Assembly (NCBI GenBank): GCA_964429575.1
Contig: CAYSCX010000005.1
Span: forward strand, 62,001 to 126,000
Source: CAYSCX01 sp964429575
GTDB taxonomy: Bacteria; Desulfobacterota; Binatia; Binatales; Binataceae
Direction: 5' to 3'
Length of the DNA: 64,000 nucleotides
The translations under genes and the position numbers were made by a program. Shown piece after piece: positions 36,552 through 45,375 of the stretch (the stretch's first letter is position 1; every line of letters begins with the position of its first letter). The notes under the pieces were generated by a model that was not told the DNA's origin, ran no database searches, and saw only the letters and a list, made by a program, of their open reading frames with translations.

Positions 36552-37043
36552 CTATTGCTTCACCGCGGGCGGCTCCGCTTCGACGCGACGCACCTTCAGC
36601 GCGACCTCACACCCACTAGCGCCTTCGCCGTAGCAGAAATTCCTGAGCACTCCCGGGTCGCCGCCCCGCTCATCCCGCGCGAAGCTCGGGCACGTCCAAC
36701 TGCCGCCCGCCGAGCGGTAGAGCGCAACCGCGAAGTATCTCCCCTGCGGCAGCACGCCGGCGGCCGGCTCACTCGCACGCGCCTCATCGGTGCGTACCAC
36801 CGTAAATCCGTCGTGCCCGCCCGTCGGCGTAAGCACCATGAAAAACACCTGCCATTGCCGCCCGTCATGTGCGGAGAACTCGTAATGCATCGCACGATTG
36901 TCCGAAAAGACCGGCTTGTCGCGGCACAGCCACGGCCGCGGCTGCTGAGATTCGGCGCTCGCGACGCGCGGGAGGCCGGCGCTGAACGCGCACAGGCCGG
37001 CTGCGCCGATCAGAGCAGTGCGAACCACGATTCGCGCGCGCAT
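36552..37043 (-). CDS. Secreted protein of unknown function
   Basis: About 163 residues. A clear signal peptide starts the protein (basic RARIVVR, then TALIGAAGLCAFSAGLP, likely cleavage at ASA). The mature part of about 130 residues has four cysteines spaced as if for two disulfides (WLCRDK, WTCPSF, NFCYGEGASGCEV). It also has alternating beta-type strands such as WQVFFMVLTP and RYFAVALYR. No family is recognised; it is probably a small periplasmic beta protein. ATG 37043 has GGAG four bases upstream; ATG 37058 would add five residues. A longer plus-strand frame over the same bases looks spurious. Confidence 0.6.
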   Translation of the reverse strand: MRARIVVRTALIGAAGLCAFSAGLPRVASAESQQPRPWLCRDKPVFSDNRAMHYEFSAHDGRQWQVFFMVLTPTGGHDGFTVVRTDEARASEPAAGVLPQGRYFAVALYRSAGGSWTCPSFARDERGGDPGVLRNFCYGEGASGCEVALKVRRVEAEPPAVKQ

Positions 37044-37077
37044 CCTGCTCCGCAGCATCAATGTCCGTTGCGCCCTA

Positions 37078-37232
37078 GCAGGGTGTTGAGAAACCTCGAA
37101 AAATCCCAAATGTGCCGGCCTTGTCTCTCAACGCCCTGCGTGAAGACTGGCTTCGTTCCTAAACTTCTCTCCCGCCTCGGGAGAGACAAGAGTGAGGGCG
37201 CAGGCGGCTGAAATAGTTTTTCAACCGCTTGC
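37078..37232. repeat. MITE-like element with 17-base imperfect terminal inverted repeats
   Basis: Left end GCAGGGTGTTGAGAAAC (37078-37094) and right end GTTTTTCAACCGCTTGC (37216-37232) match as inverted repeats at 13 of 17 bases, bounding 155 bp without coding capacity. Inside is a perfect 8-bp hairpin CTCTCCCG/CGGGAGAG (37167-37185). The left arm is the same family as the single arms at 26791 and 36044 and the hairpin at 16279. No target-site duplication was identified. Confidence 0.55.
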
Positions 37233-37261
37233 TTGGGGCGGGGTGTCTGCTGCGCCGCCAC

Positions 37262-39202
37262 TCATGCCGCGAGTGCTATCAACGCGCCGACGATCGCGCC
37301 GAGCTTCGCGTCCTTGGGCGTGAACACCAGCTTGATTCCAAGTTCGAGCAGCGCGGCACGGTCTCGCTCAGGAATGATTCCGCCGATCACCACCTTGACG
37401 CGGTCCGCCTTGCGTTCCCGAAGCAATGCCATCGTCTCGCGCGCGATGTTCATATGCGCACCGGCGAGGCTCGAGATTGCCAGGATGTCCGCGTCCTCTT
37501 GCAGAGCAGTCTCGACCAATTGTGCCGGCGTCTGCTTGAAGCCCGCCAATACCACTTCCATCCCCGACTGGAGGCATGCCTGCGCGAGCAGTTTCACCGC
37601 ATTGATGTGGCCGTCGAGACCCGCCTTGCCCAGCGCAATCTTGATGCGCCTCGGCGCCCGCGGCACGTTCAGCGCGACGCGCCCGGCCCCATCTTCGAGC
37701 ACCGGCGGAGTGTATCTGCCTCGCGTCGCGCTCTCGATGGTTGACGACCACTCGCCGACCGTGCCTCCCGCGCGCGCGAGCTCGAGCGTCGGCTCCATCA
37801 CCGGACCGCCTTCGCGCGCCGCGCGGTCGAGCGCTTCGCGTGCCCGTGCGACCGCGCCCTGATCGCGTTCGCCGCGCCAGCGCTTGATCGCCTCGATGCG
37901 TTCGTTCGCTGCCGCCGCCCCGCCCGCGCCGTCATCTGAGGATGGCGGCATTTCAGCGAGCCCGATCTCGCCCAGGAACGAGTTCACGCCCACCCGTACT
38001 ATCTCGCCGCTCTCGAGCCTGCGCTGCCGGTCGGCAAGTTGGTGCGTCAGCTCCGCGCTTATGATCGATATCGATCGCGAGTAGCCGGCCGCGCGCAGCT
38101 TCATTGCAATCGCCTTGGCGCGTTCCGCAGTCTCATCTGTGAGCTTCTCGATCACCCGGCTCCCCTCAAAAATGTCGGGATACTTCGCAATCTCGGTTTC
38201 GAACATCAGAATTTGCTGCGTGCGCAGGCTCAGCAGTTGCTCGGCCTGATCCGGGAGCGCCAACGCTTCGCGGAATCCGGGCAACTGCAGCGCATTGACG
38301 CGCGCGCCCGCCGAAAGCAGCACCGGCAAGGCTTCGTATGCGATACGGATGATGTTGACCTCGGGTTGCTGCGCCGTGAGCGTGAGCGATCGCACCTGGC
38401 AGCCCGCGCGGAATGCGACGTTCTCGATTCCGTATTCGGTCTCGCAGAGCTCGCGCCACAGCTTGAAATACGCCCGCACCTTGCAGATTTCGGGCACCAG
38501 CTCGATGCCGCTGTTGATGAAAAACGAAATACGCCTGACCGTGCGCTCGAATGCGCCCCGGTCTAGTTCGCTGCGCAGCGCGTCCAGCAACAGCATCGCG
38601 TTGCCGAAGGCGTAGCCAATCTCCTCCGCCGGCCCCGCGCCGCTCTCCATGTAGTGGTAGCCGCAGCAGTTGATCGGATTCCAGTTGGGCGCCCGATGCA
38701 CGGTGAAGCTGATCAGTTCGGTGGAAAGGCGCAACGAGACTTCCGGTTGGAATATCGACGTCCCGCGCGCGACGTACTCCTTGAGCAGGTCGTTCTGAGT
38801 CGTGCCGCGAAGTTCCGTCCACGCGACTCCGTGTTTTTCGGCGACCACCAAGTACAGCGCCAGGATGAAGGGCGCGGTCGCGTTGATCGTCATCGACGTG
38901 TTGATCGATCCTAGCGGGATGCCCTCGAAGAGCGCCTCCATGTCGCGCCGGTGACAGATCGATACGCCGGCCTTGCCGACTTCGCCCGCCGCGACCAGCG
39001 CATCGGGGTCGTATCCGTTTTGCGTGGGCAGGTCGAATGCGATCGAAAGCCCGCGCTGCCCCTGCGCGAGGTTCGCTCGAAACCGCTCGTTTGCCTGCTG
39101 CGCGTCGCCGAATCCCGCGTAAGTGCGGATGATCCACGGCTCGCGTTGCTTAAGCGCCGGTTCGGCTTTCAATTTCACTTGTTTGGCGGCCAATTCGGGC
39201 AC
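37262..39202 (-). CDS. B12-dependent acyl-CoA mutase (MeaA/ethylmalonyl- or methylmalonyl-CoA mutase-like)
   Basis: About 646 residues from GTG 39202 (a TTG at 39316 in frame adds 38 non-conserved residues). The catalytic barrel comes first, with PWIIRTYAGFGDAQQANERFR, GQRGLSIAFDLPTQNGYDPD, GTTQNDLLKEYVARGTSIFQP and NCCGYHYMESGA (active-site His). The Arg in EYVARGT is the methylmalonyl/ethylmalonyl-type residue; isobutyryl-CoA mutases have Gln there. A cobalamin domain is fused at the C-terminus: GLDGHINAVKLL, SSLAGAH and VIGGIIPE. The usual D-x-H-x2-G ends in Ala here. The missing N-terminal extension of ordinary methylmalonyl-CoA mutase and the PWIIRTYAG start resemble MeaA/Ecm. Substrate is therefore undecided. 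Downstream of the ArsA-like gene, presumably in one operon. Confidence 0.85.
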   Translation of the reverse strand: MPELAAKQVKLKAEPALKQREPWIIRTYAGFGDAQQANERFRANLAQGQRGLSIAFDLPTQNGYDPDALVAAGEVGKAGVSICHRRDMEALFEGIPLGSINTSMTINATAPFILALYLVVAEKHGVAWTELRGTTQNDLLKEYVARGTSIFQPEVSLRLSTELISFTVHRAPNWNPINCCGYHYMESGAGPAEEIGYAFGNAMLLLDALRSELDRGAFERTVRRISFFINSGIELVPEICKVRAYFKLWRELCETEYGIENVAFRAGCQVRSLTLTAQQPEVNIIRIAYEALPVLLSAGARVNALQLPGFREALALPDQAEQLLSLRTQQILMFETEIAKYPDIFEGSRVIEKLTDETAERAKAIAMKLRAAGYSRSISIISAELTHQLADRQRRLESGEIVRVGVNSFLGEIGLAEMPPSSDDGAGGAAAANERIEAIKRWRGERDQGAVARAREALDRAAREGGPVMEPTLELARAGGTVGEWSSTIESATRGRYTPPVLEDGAGRVALNVPRAPRRIKIALGKAGLDGHINAVKLLAQACLQSGMEVVLAGFKQTPAQLVETALQEDADILAISSLAGAHMNIARETMALLRERKADRVKVVIGGIIPERDRAALLELGIKLVFTPKDAKLGAIVGALIALAA

Positions 39203-39272
39203 TCCGTCCCGTCGCGGCAGCCTCAAGCGTAGTTGCCGAGGTCCCCCGATTCCAGCAGGCTTTGCGAGGGTG

Positions 39273-40337
39273 CTAGGTGGCCGCCCGGGAAGTGTCGCCC
39301 GCGCTTTCCGCCTCAACCCGCAGGGTGAGGTCCGTCGCGAGTCGCTCGACCAGCCCCGCCGGACGCATTCCAGCGTAGTCGCGCACTTCGATTACCGGCA
39401 CGCGCGTCCGCTCGCGCAGCATCGACAACGCCTCTTCGCCTGCGCGCCGCCGCGCAAGCTCCGCGCGCGCGAGTTCCTTCAAATGAGAGCGCGGCGCACT
39501 GACGGCCGCCGCGTCGGTCAGGCTCGCAATGTCACGTTCGTCAAACTCCACTGGAACATGCCGGTTGAACAGAATTGCTCTGGGCTTAAGCTTCATCTCA
39601 GCGAGCGCGTCGAACGTCTCGAGCGTTTCGGAAACCGCCAGCGCCTCCGGCGTCGTCACCTGAATGATCGCGGTCGTCCGGGAGTCCCGCAAAGTCCGCC
39701 CGATGTTGTCCGCTTCGCGCCCAACAATGCTTTCGCCAAATGTTTGCCTCGCCGCAGAAGGCATCCGCAATAATGAGAGTGCCTGCCCGCTCGCCGGCGC
39801 ATCGACGATGATCAAACCCCAACGCCGCGAGCGGGTTGACGTGCGATCCCCGTGCCCGGCGACCCTCTGCCGCCGCCGCGCTCGTCGTCCTTCGCCGTGG
39901 CGCGTCCACCCAAGTCGTCCGCCGCCGCGATCAGATGGCTCGGTGTCCGTTCGCCGTTCAAGCTCATAGCACACCTTCCCCAGCATCATCAGTTCCTTTA
40001 TCCCCGGCGCAGCTTGAATGAAGAACTGATAAAGGCGGCTCGCGAACACTGCGTGAAGTAGAGCGCGGCCCGGAACCACGAGCCTGAGGTACTCTTCAAG
40101 GGCTTGGCGGCCGTCGAGGAGAGCGACCGAAACGCCATTTCCTGCGTCGAACGGTTCGAACTTCGGCACAACTCCGAACAGCGCGTTTCTCGACGCGCGA
40201 GAGTCGCACTCCATCACGATGGCGTGCGTGCCGCTTGCGGCGCCGACGCGCGCAAGCGCCGCGCAAACCGTGGTCTTTCCTACTCCGCCTTTGCCGAGGA
40301 CGATCAGGAGGCGACGCGTGAAAAGTTCGCCGAGCAT
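39273..40337 (-). CDS. ArsA/Get3-like ATPase (paralogue 2, intact signature lysine)
   Basis: 354 residues from ATG 40337. The deviant Walker A is complete (LLIVLGKGGVGKTTV), followed by MECDSRASRNALFG and switch II IIVDAPASGQALSLLRMP. Between KVCYELERRTD and GLIIVDAPA lies an Arg/Gly/Ser-rich insert of about 45 residues that looks unfolded and unlike the rest of the protein. No arsenite-binding cysteine set is seen. Relatives act in protein targeting or, in mycobacteria, as paired envelope-related ATPases. It is positioned between fabH and a B12 mutase. In mutase operons the P-loop partner is normally the MeaB/ArgK GTPase; whether this ATPase serves there is open. Confidence 0.82.
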   Translation of the reverse strand: MLGELFTRRLLIVLGKGGVGKTTVCAALARVGAASGTHAIVMECDSRASRNALFGVVPKFEPFDAGNGVSVALLDGRQALEEYLRLVVPGRALLHAVFASRLYQFFIQAAPGIKELMMLGKVCYELERRTDTEPSDRGGGRLGWTRHGEGRRARRRQRVAGHGDRTSTRSRRWGLIIVDAPASGQALSLLRMPSAARQTFGESIVGREADNIGRTLRDSRTTAIIQVTTPEALAVSETLETFDALAEMKLKPRAILFNRHVPVEFDERDIASLTDAAAVSAPRSHLKELARAELARRRAGEEALSMLRERTRVPVIEVRDYAGMRPAGLVERLATDLTLRVEAESAGDTSRAAT

Positions 40338-40371
40338 ACGCCGCCGCGCGGGCTTCGCTGCGTTGCGCGCC

Positions 40372-41349
40372 CTACCAGCGGAGCAGATTCGCTCCCCAAG
40401 TGAGCCCGCCGCCGCACGCGTTGAGCATTACGAGGTCGTTGTCGTGGATGCGTCCTTGCTCGAGCGCTTCGTCGAGCGCGATCGGGACGGACGCTGCTGA
40501 CGTATTGCCATATTGGTCGATGTTGGTGAATAACTTCTGCGCGGGGATGCCCAGACGCTCCGCGACCGCGTCGATGATGCGCAGGTTCGCTTGGTGCGGT
40601 ACCACCAGGCTGATGTCGTCGAGCGAAACGCCCGCCCGCTCGGCGACGTGCCGAGTGACTTCTTCCATGCTCTTGACGGCAATCCTAAAGAGTTCTGGAC
40701 CCTTCATTTTGATCGCGTCGTCGGCCGATCGCCGCGCCTCGGAATCAATCGTCGCGCGCGCGCCGGTCGCTCGCACAGAAAGCAGATTTCCGAATTCGCC
40801 GGCTGAGCGCATCAAGCTTGCGAGCACGCCCCGCGGACCCGCCTCGTGGACGAGGACTGCCGCGCCCGCGCCGTCGCCGAACAGCACAGCGGTACGACGA
40901 TCGCTCCAATCGACCATGGTGGACAGCGCGTCGGCTCCGATCACGAGCACTCGTTTCCAATCGCCAGCACGCATCGACGCGTCCGCGACTGAAAGCGCAT
41001 AGACAAAGCCCGAGCACGCGGCGGCGACGTCGAACGCGGGAATCGACGAGACGCCGAGGGCATATTGAATCTGGCAAGCGAACGAAGGAAACGCGTACTC
41101 CGAAGAGACCGTGCCTGCGACGATCGCGTCGAGCTCCGAGGGCTTTAGACCCGCACGATCGAGCGCGGTTCGTACCGCCCGCATCGCCACCTCGGCGAGT
41201 GACTCTCCGCTGCGCAGCGCATAACGCTGGCCGATTCCGGTGCGCGAACGAATCCACTCATCGGACGTGTCGAGAAAGCGTTCGAGGTCCTGGTTGGAAA
41301 CCGGCGTGCGAGGTGTGGCGCGTCCCGTGCCGACAATTCTGGAACCCAT
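40372..41349 (-). CDS. fabH: 3-oxoacyl-ACP synthase III FabH
   Basis: Condenses an acyl-CoA primer with malonyl-ACP to start fatty-acid synthesis. 325 residues from ATG 41349. The catalytic triad is visible: Cys in DVAAACSGFVYAL, His in LVVPHQANLRII and Asn in YGNTSAASVPIAL. SRTGIGQRYA and FGDGAGAAVL are typical. The frame is open for a further 46 codons upstream with no FabH similarity, so the ATG at the conserved MGSRIVGTG start was chosen. It follows fabF by 23 bases on the same strand. No fabD, fabG or acpP is seen in the window, so this is a separated part of the pathway or a specialised synthase. Confidence 0.94.
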   Translation of the reverse strand: MGSRIVGTGRATPRTPVSNQDLERFLDTSDEWIRSRTGIGQRYALRSGESLAEVAMRAVRTALDRAGLKPSELDAIVAGTVSSEYAFPSFACQIQYALGVSSIPAFDVAAACSGFVYALSVADASMRAGDWKRVLVIGADALSTMVDWSDRRTAVLFGDGAGAAVLVHEAGPRGVLASLMRSAGEFGNLLSVRATGARATIDSEARRSADDAIKMKGPELFRIAVKSMEEVTRHVAERAGVSLDDISLVVPHQANLRIIDAVAERLGIPAQKLFTNIDQYGNTSAASVPIALDEALEQGRIHDNDLVMLNACGGGLTWGANLLRW

Positions 41350-41372
41350 AGGATTACCGTGGGACGGTTCGG

Positions 41373-42620
41373 TCAGACCGCGCGGAACGCGAGCGTCGTA
41401 TTGGTGCCGCCGAAACCGAACGAGTTGTTCAGCGCGACACGAATCTTTGCAGGGCGTGCGCGGTTGGGTACGTAGTCGAGGTCGCACTCAGGGTCGGGGG
41501 TGTCTTGGTTGATGGTGGGCGGGATCATGCCGTTGCGCATCGCGAGTATCGTGTAGGCTGACTCGATCGCTCCCGCCGCACCGAGCGTGTGTCCGGTCAT
41601 CGACTTCGTCGAACTAACCGCAATCTTCGCCGCGCGCTCGCCGAACACGTGCTTGATCGCCTGTGTCTCCGCGAGATCGCCCTGAGGAGTCGAGGTGCCG
41701 TGGGCGTTGATGTAATCGATCTCGTTGGGGTCGATGTCGCCGTCTTCCAGGCACAGGCGCATGCATCGTGCCGCGCCCTCGCCCTCGGGCGCCGGATGCG
41801 TGATGTGATGCGCATCGCCGTTGGCGGCATAGCCGCACACTTCCCCAAAAATTGTCGCGCCGCGCGACACCGCCAGTTCCCGCTCTTCGAGTATCAGTGC
41901 CGCCGCACCCTCCGCGAATACGAAACCGTCGCGCGCCTTGTCGAACGGACGGCTCGCGCGCTCGGGTTCGTCGTTGCGAGTAGAAAGCGCTCGCATCGCG
42001 ATGAAGCCGCCGACGCCCAGACCAGTCAGCGCCGCCTCCGAGCCCCCCACAATCGCCGCGTCAAGGAACCCGAGGCGGATCATGCGGTACGATTCGCCGA
42101 TTGCGTGGCTGCCCGACGCACATGCGCTGGTGGTCGTGAGATTCACGCCCTTGGCGCCGTAGCGAATGGCGATGTGGCCGGGGGCCAGGTTGCCGATGAT
42201 CTTCGGTATGAAGAACGGCGAGACGTGCTTCAAGCCCGTCCGGAGGTAGTTGAGGTGGGATTCCTCCAGCGTCGTGAGGCCGCCGATGCCAACCCCCATC
42301 ATCACGCCGACGTGCGCGGCCAGCTCGTCCGAGATCTTAAGACACGACTGGCGCATCGCCTGCTCGGCGGCGCCGACGGCGTACTGGATAAAGAGGTCCA
42401 TCTTCTTGACGTCGCGCCTCTCGATCCAGTCCTCGGGTACAAAGTCCTTCACCTCGCCCGCAATTCGGACTGGGAACGTCGATACGTCGAATCGCGTTAT
42501 CTGCGCCACGCCGGAGCGACCCGCCATTAGCGCTTCCCAATTCTTGTCCACTCCCGTCCCGAGCGGAGTCACCAGTCCAAGTCCGGTCACTACGACGCGG
42601 CGATCCAGCAGTTGTCTCAT
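41373..42620 (-). CDS. fabF: 3-oxoacyl-ACP synthase II FabF
   Basis: Elongating ketoacyl-ACP synthase. 415 residues from ATG 42620, which begins the conserved RRVVVTGLGLVTPLG. The Cys-His-His triad is present: TSACASGSHAIGE, INAHGTSTPQGD and SMTGHTLGAAGAIES. The C-terminal NNSFGFGGTN is the usual FabF ending. An in-frame start 12 codons upstream adds unconserved sequence. It is the first gene of a minus-strand group fabF-fabH-ArsA-mutase, with the promoter expected in the 151-base divergent spacer 42621-42771, where I could not pick a convincing -35/-10 pair. Confidence 0.95.
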   Translation of the reverse strand: MRQLLDRRVVVTGLGLVTPLGTGVDKNWEALMAGRSGVAQITRFDVSTFPVRIAGEVKDFVPEDWIERRDVKKMDLFIQYAVGAAEQAMRQSCLKISDELAAHVGVMMGVGIGGLTTLEESHLNYLRTGLKHVSPFFIPKIIGNLAPGHIAIRYGAKGVNLTTTSACASGSHAIGESYRMIRLGFLDAAIVGGSEAALTGLGVGGFIAMRALSTRNDEPERASRPFDKARDGFVFAEGAAALILEERELAVSRGATIFGEVCGYAANGDAHHITHPAPEGEGAARCMRLCLEDGDIDPNEIDYINAHGTSTPQGDLAETQAIKHVFGERAAKIAVSSTKSMTGHTLGAAGAIESAYTILAMRNGMIPPTINQDTPDPECDLDYVPNRARPAKIRVALNNSFGFGGTNTTLAFRAV

Positions 42621-42771
42621 CGAGGCCCGCCATCCTCCACAAGCGTTACCGCACATCTTCTATCAAATCGCCGTTGCGGTCGAGAACGTAGCTGGCACAG
42701 GTGTTGATGGCGCCGGGTGTAATTCAGGATTGAAACTTGAACCGCCGTACGTCGGATGAAACAATTATGGA

Positions 42772-43140
42772 GTGTCAGCAGATCTGCGTGCGGACGATCC
42801 ATTCGTCAGGCTCACCGAAAACCTCCGCGAACTCGAAGTCGTAATCGGTGAGAAGGCGCGGCCCGTGGTGGCGGAGGTGCGCGCGGGACTCACCGAGGCC
42901 CTGGCGCTCCGCGAGCGCGGCGACGTGGCCGCGGCGCTCGATTCGATTCGCCGAGCTATGGAACGGCTCGCGATGCTCGCCACCGAACTTGACGCCGATG
43001 AGGGGCTGCTGATGCGAGCTATCGCAGCGCGCTTCACCGACGCGCTCAATGTCGGCCGCAAGGGCGCAGCGAAGGAGGCGGTCAACCTGATGCGTCACAA
43101 GGCCGGCGATACCAAGGATGAACCGAACAAGGACTGGTGA
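42772..43140 (+). CDS. Small helical protein, function unknown
   Basis: 122 residues from GTG 42772. Composition is almost entirely helical and charged, with heptad-like runs (LRELEVVIGEKARPVVAEVRAGLTEALALRERGD, interrupted here by no glycine-rich loops) and no membrane segment or cysteine. No family is recognised. It is divergent from fabF and 135 bases ahead of tkt in the same direction; that intervening stretch holds no gene. Good codon usage and a clean stop argue it is real. Confidence 0.6.
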   Translation: MSADLRADDPFVRLTENLRELEVVIGEKARPVVAEVRAGLTEALALRERGDVAAALDSIRRAMERLAMLATELDADEGLLMRAIAARFTDALNVGRKGAAKEAVNLMRHKAGDTKDEPNKDW

Positions 43141-43275
43141 GGCGGCCGATCATCGCGAACCACTCGCGCAGAAATCATTGGCCGGGTTTGTCCTCGTAAC
43201 GCGGTGCGAGCGGCCGCGGGTGCAAATTGAAAACCGCGGCGCACTCGCCGCCCAACAAATCATTCGGGTGATACC

Positions 43276-45306
43276 TTGGCGCTAGCAGCGGAAGTCAGAG
43301 CGGCGAAGACGAACATCGACGAGCTGTGCATCAATTCGATCCGCGTGCTCGCGATCGACGCGGTGCAGAAGGCCAACTCGGGACATCCCGGGATGCCGAT
43401 GGGCATGGCGCCGTCTGCATACCTCCTGTTCACCCGCTTCATGCGGCACAACCCGCGCAACCCCAAGTGGTACGGCCGCGATCGGTTCGTGCTGTCGGCG
43501 GGTCACGGTTCGATGTTGTTGTACGCGCTGCTTTATCTGACCGGCTACGATCTAACGCTCGATGACATCAAGCAGTTTCGACAGTTGGGCAGCCGCACGC
43601 CCGGACATCCGGAGAATCATCTGACACCTGGCGTCGAGACGACCACCGGACCGCTCGGCCAGGGGTTCGGCAACGGCGTCGGGATGGCGATCGCTGCGCA
43701 ACACATGGCGGCGCGCTACTCGGGGGACTCCGGCGATCTTTTCGATCATCGGGTATTTGCAATCGTCAGCGACGGCGACCTGATGGAAGGCGTCGCAAGC
43801 GAAGCCGCATCGATCGCGGGGCACCTTGGTCTGGGCAATATCGTCTATCTCTATGACGACAATCACATCACCATCGACGGCGCCACCGCGCTCTCGTTCT
43901 CCGAAGATGTCTGCAAACGCTTCGATGCGTACGGATGGCACACGCAATCGGTCGAAGATGCCAACGATCTCGCTGCGCTCACCCAGGCGATCGAAAACGG
44001 TTGCGCCGAGACGTCGCGGCCGTCGCTGATTCGCGTCCACTCGCACATCGGCTACGGAAGCCCTCACAAGCAGGATACGTCCGACGCGCATGGCAAGGCG
44101 CTCGGCCCGGATGAAGTGAAACTGACGAAACAGTTCTACGGCTGGCCGGTTGAGCCCGCCTTTTACGTTCCGGACGAGGCGCTCGCGCGGACGCGCGCAT
44201 GCGTCGAACGTGGAGAGCGGCTCGAAGCCGAATGGAACCAGCGCTTCGCCGAATACGCACGCGCGCATGGCCGCGAGGCGTCGGAGTTCAATGCGATGCT
44301 CGCCGGAGAGCTTGCGGCCGGATGGGACTCCGATCTACCCAAGTTCACCTCCAAGGACACGCTCGCTACCCGCGAGTCAGGTTCCAGGGCGCAGGCGGCG
44401 ATCACCGCCAAGGTTTGGAATCTGTTCGGTGGCGCCGCCGATCTAAACGAATCGACGTTCACCGACGTCAAGGATGGCCGGAGCTTCGAGCGAGGCGATT
44501 ACGCCGGCCGCAACCTTCACTTCGGGATTCGCGAGCACGGAATGTGCTCGATTCTAAACGGAATCGCGCTTCACGGCGGTTTTATTCCTTACGGTTCGAC
44601 CTTCTTTGTTTTCACCGACTACTGCCGTCCGTCGATCAGGCTTGCCGCGCTGATGGGTCTGCACGTCGTTTACATCCTCACGCATGATTCGATCGGCCTG
44701 GGCGAGGACGGACCGACGCACCAGCCCGTCGAGCACCTGCTGGCGATGCGTGCGATCCCCAACTTCACGCTTATCCGCCCCGCTGACGCCAATGAGGCGG
44801 TCGAGGCATGGCGCGTCGCGATGACGCACAAGGGCGGACCAGTGTTGCTCGCCTTGTCGCGCCAGAAGCTTCCGACGTTCGACCGTACGGTCGTAGCGCC
44901 GGCCGGCGGACTCGCGCGCGGAGCGTACGTACTTTCAGAGACAAAAGGGCGCAGCGCCGAGATCATATTGATCGCAACCGGTTCGGAAGTTCAGCTCGCA
45001 GTCGGCGCGCAGGCGGAGCTTGAAAAGCGGGGTAAAGCGGCGCGCGTGGTGAGCATGCCGAGCTTTGAATTATTCGAGAAGCAGGACCAGGCGTATCGCG
45101 ATTCCGTGCTGCCGCCCGCAATCCGCAAGAGGCTGGCGATCGAAGCGGGCGTACCGCTGTCGTGGCACCGCTGGGTTGGACCCGAGGGCGATATCATCGC
45201 AATGGCGACGTTCGGCGCCTCGGCGCCGTACCAGGAGCTGATGAAGCACTTCGGCTTCACGGTCGAGAACGTAGTCCAGCGCGCGCTCAAATTGCTTTCA
45301 CCCTGA
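43276..45306 (+). CDS. tkt: Transketolase
   Basis: Thiamine-diphosphate enzyme moving two-carbon units in the pentose-phosphate pathway. 676 residues, normal length. N-terminal region: DAVQKANSGHPGMPMG, LSAGHGSMLLYALLYL, TTTGPLGQGFGNGVGMA. The ThDP-binding motif is SDGDLMEGVASEAASIAGHLGLGN. The middle Pyr domain has LHFGIREHGMCSILNGIALHGG and HDSIGLGEDGPTHQPVEHL, and the C-terminal domain has LIATGSEVQLAV. The start appears to be TTG 43276; ATG candidates inside would remove conserved residues. It leads an operon with the tal-pgi fusion (69 bases on) and pgl. Confidence 0.97.
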   Translation: MALAAEVRAAKTNIDELCINSIRVLAIDAVQKANSGHPGMPMGMAPSAYLLFTRFMRHNPRNPKWYGRDRFVLSAGHGSMLLYALLYLTGYDLTLDDIKQFRQLGSRTPGHPENHLTPGVETTTGPLGQGFGNGVGMAIAAQHMAARYSGDSGDLFDHRVFAIVSDGDLMEGVASEAASIAGHLGLGNIVYLYDDNHITIDGATALSFSEDVCKRFDAYGWHTQSVEDANDLAALTQAIENGCAETSRPSLIRVHSHIGYGSPHKQDTSDAHGKALGPDEVKLTKQFYGWPVEPAFYVPDEALARTRACVERGERLEAEWNQRFAEYARAHGREASEFNAMLAGELAAGWDSDLPKFTSKDTLATRESGSRAQAAITAKVWNLFGGAADLNESTFTDVKDGRSFERGDYAGRNLHFGIREHGMCSILNGIALHGGFIPYGSTFFVFTDYCRPSIRLAALMGLHVVYILTHDSIGLGEDGPTHQPVEHLLAMRAIPNFTLIRPADANEAVEAWRVAMTHKGGPVLLALSRQKLPTFDRTVVAPAGGLARGAYVLSETKGRSAEIILIATGSEVQLAVGAQAELEKRGKAARVVSMPSFELFEKQDQAYRDSVLPPAIRKRLAIEAGVPLSWHRWVGPEGDIIAMATFGASAPYQELMKHFGFTVENVVQRALKLLSP

Positions 45307-45375
45307 CGCCCGCTTGCGCCGCGGCCGCGCGCAGAACGCATCGCGCCGAATTGTCATCAAGGAGCGACGACGATC

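Noticed and set aside
36387..37211. Plus-strand frame of 274 codons
   Set aside because: Runs through intergenic repeats and opposite the secreted protein; Arg/Pro-rich with no fold. The minus-strand frame has a proper signal peptide and cysteine pattern.
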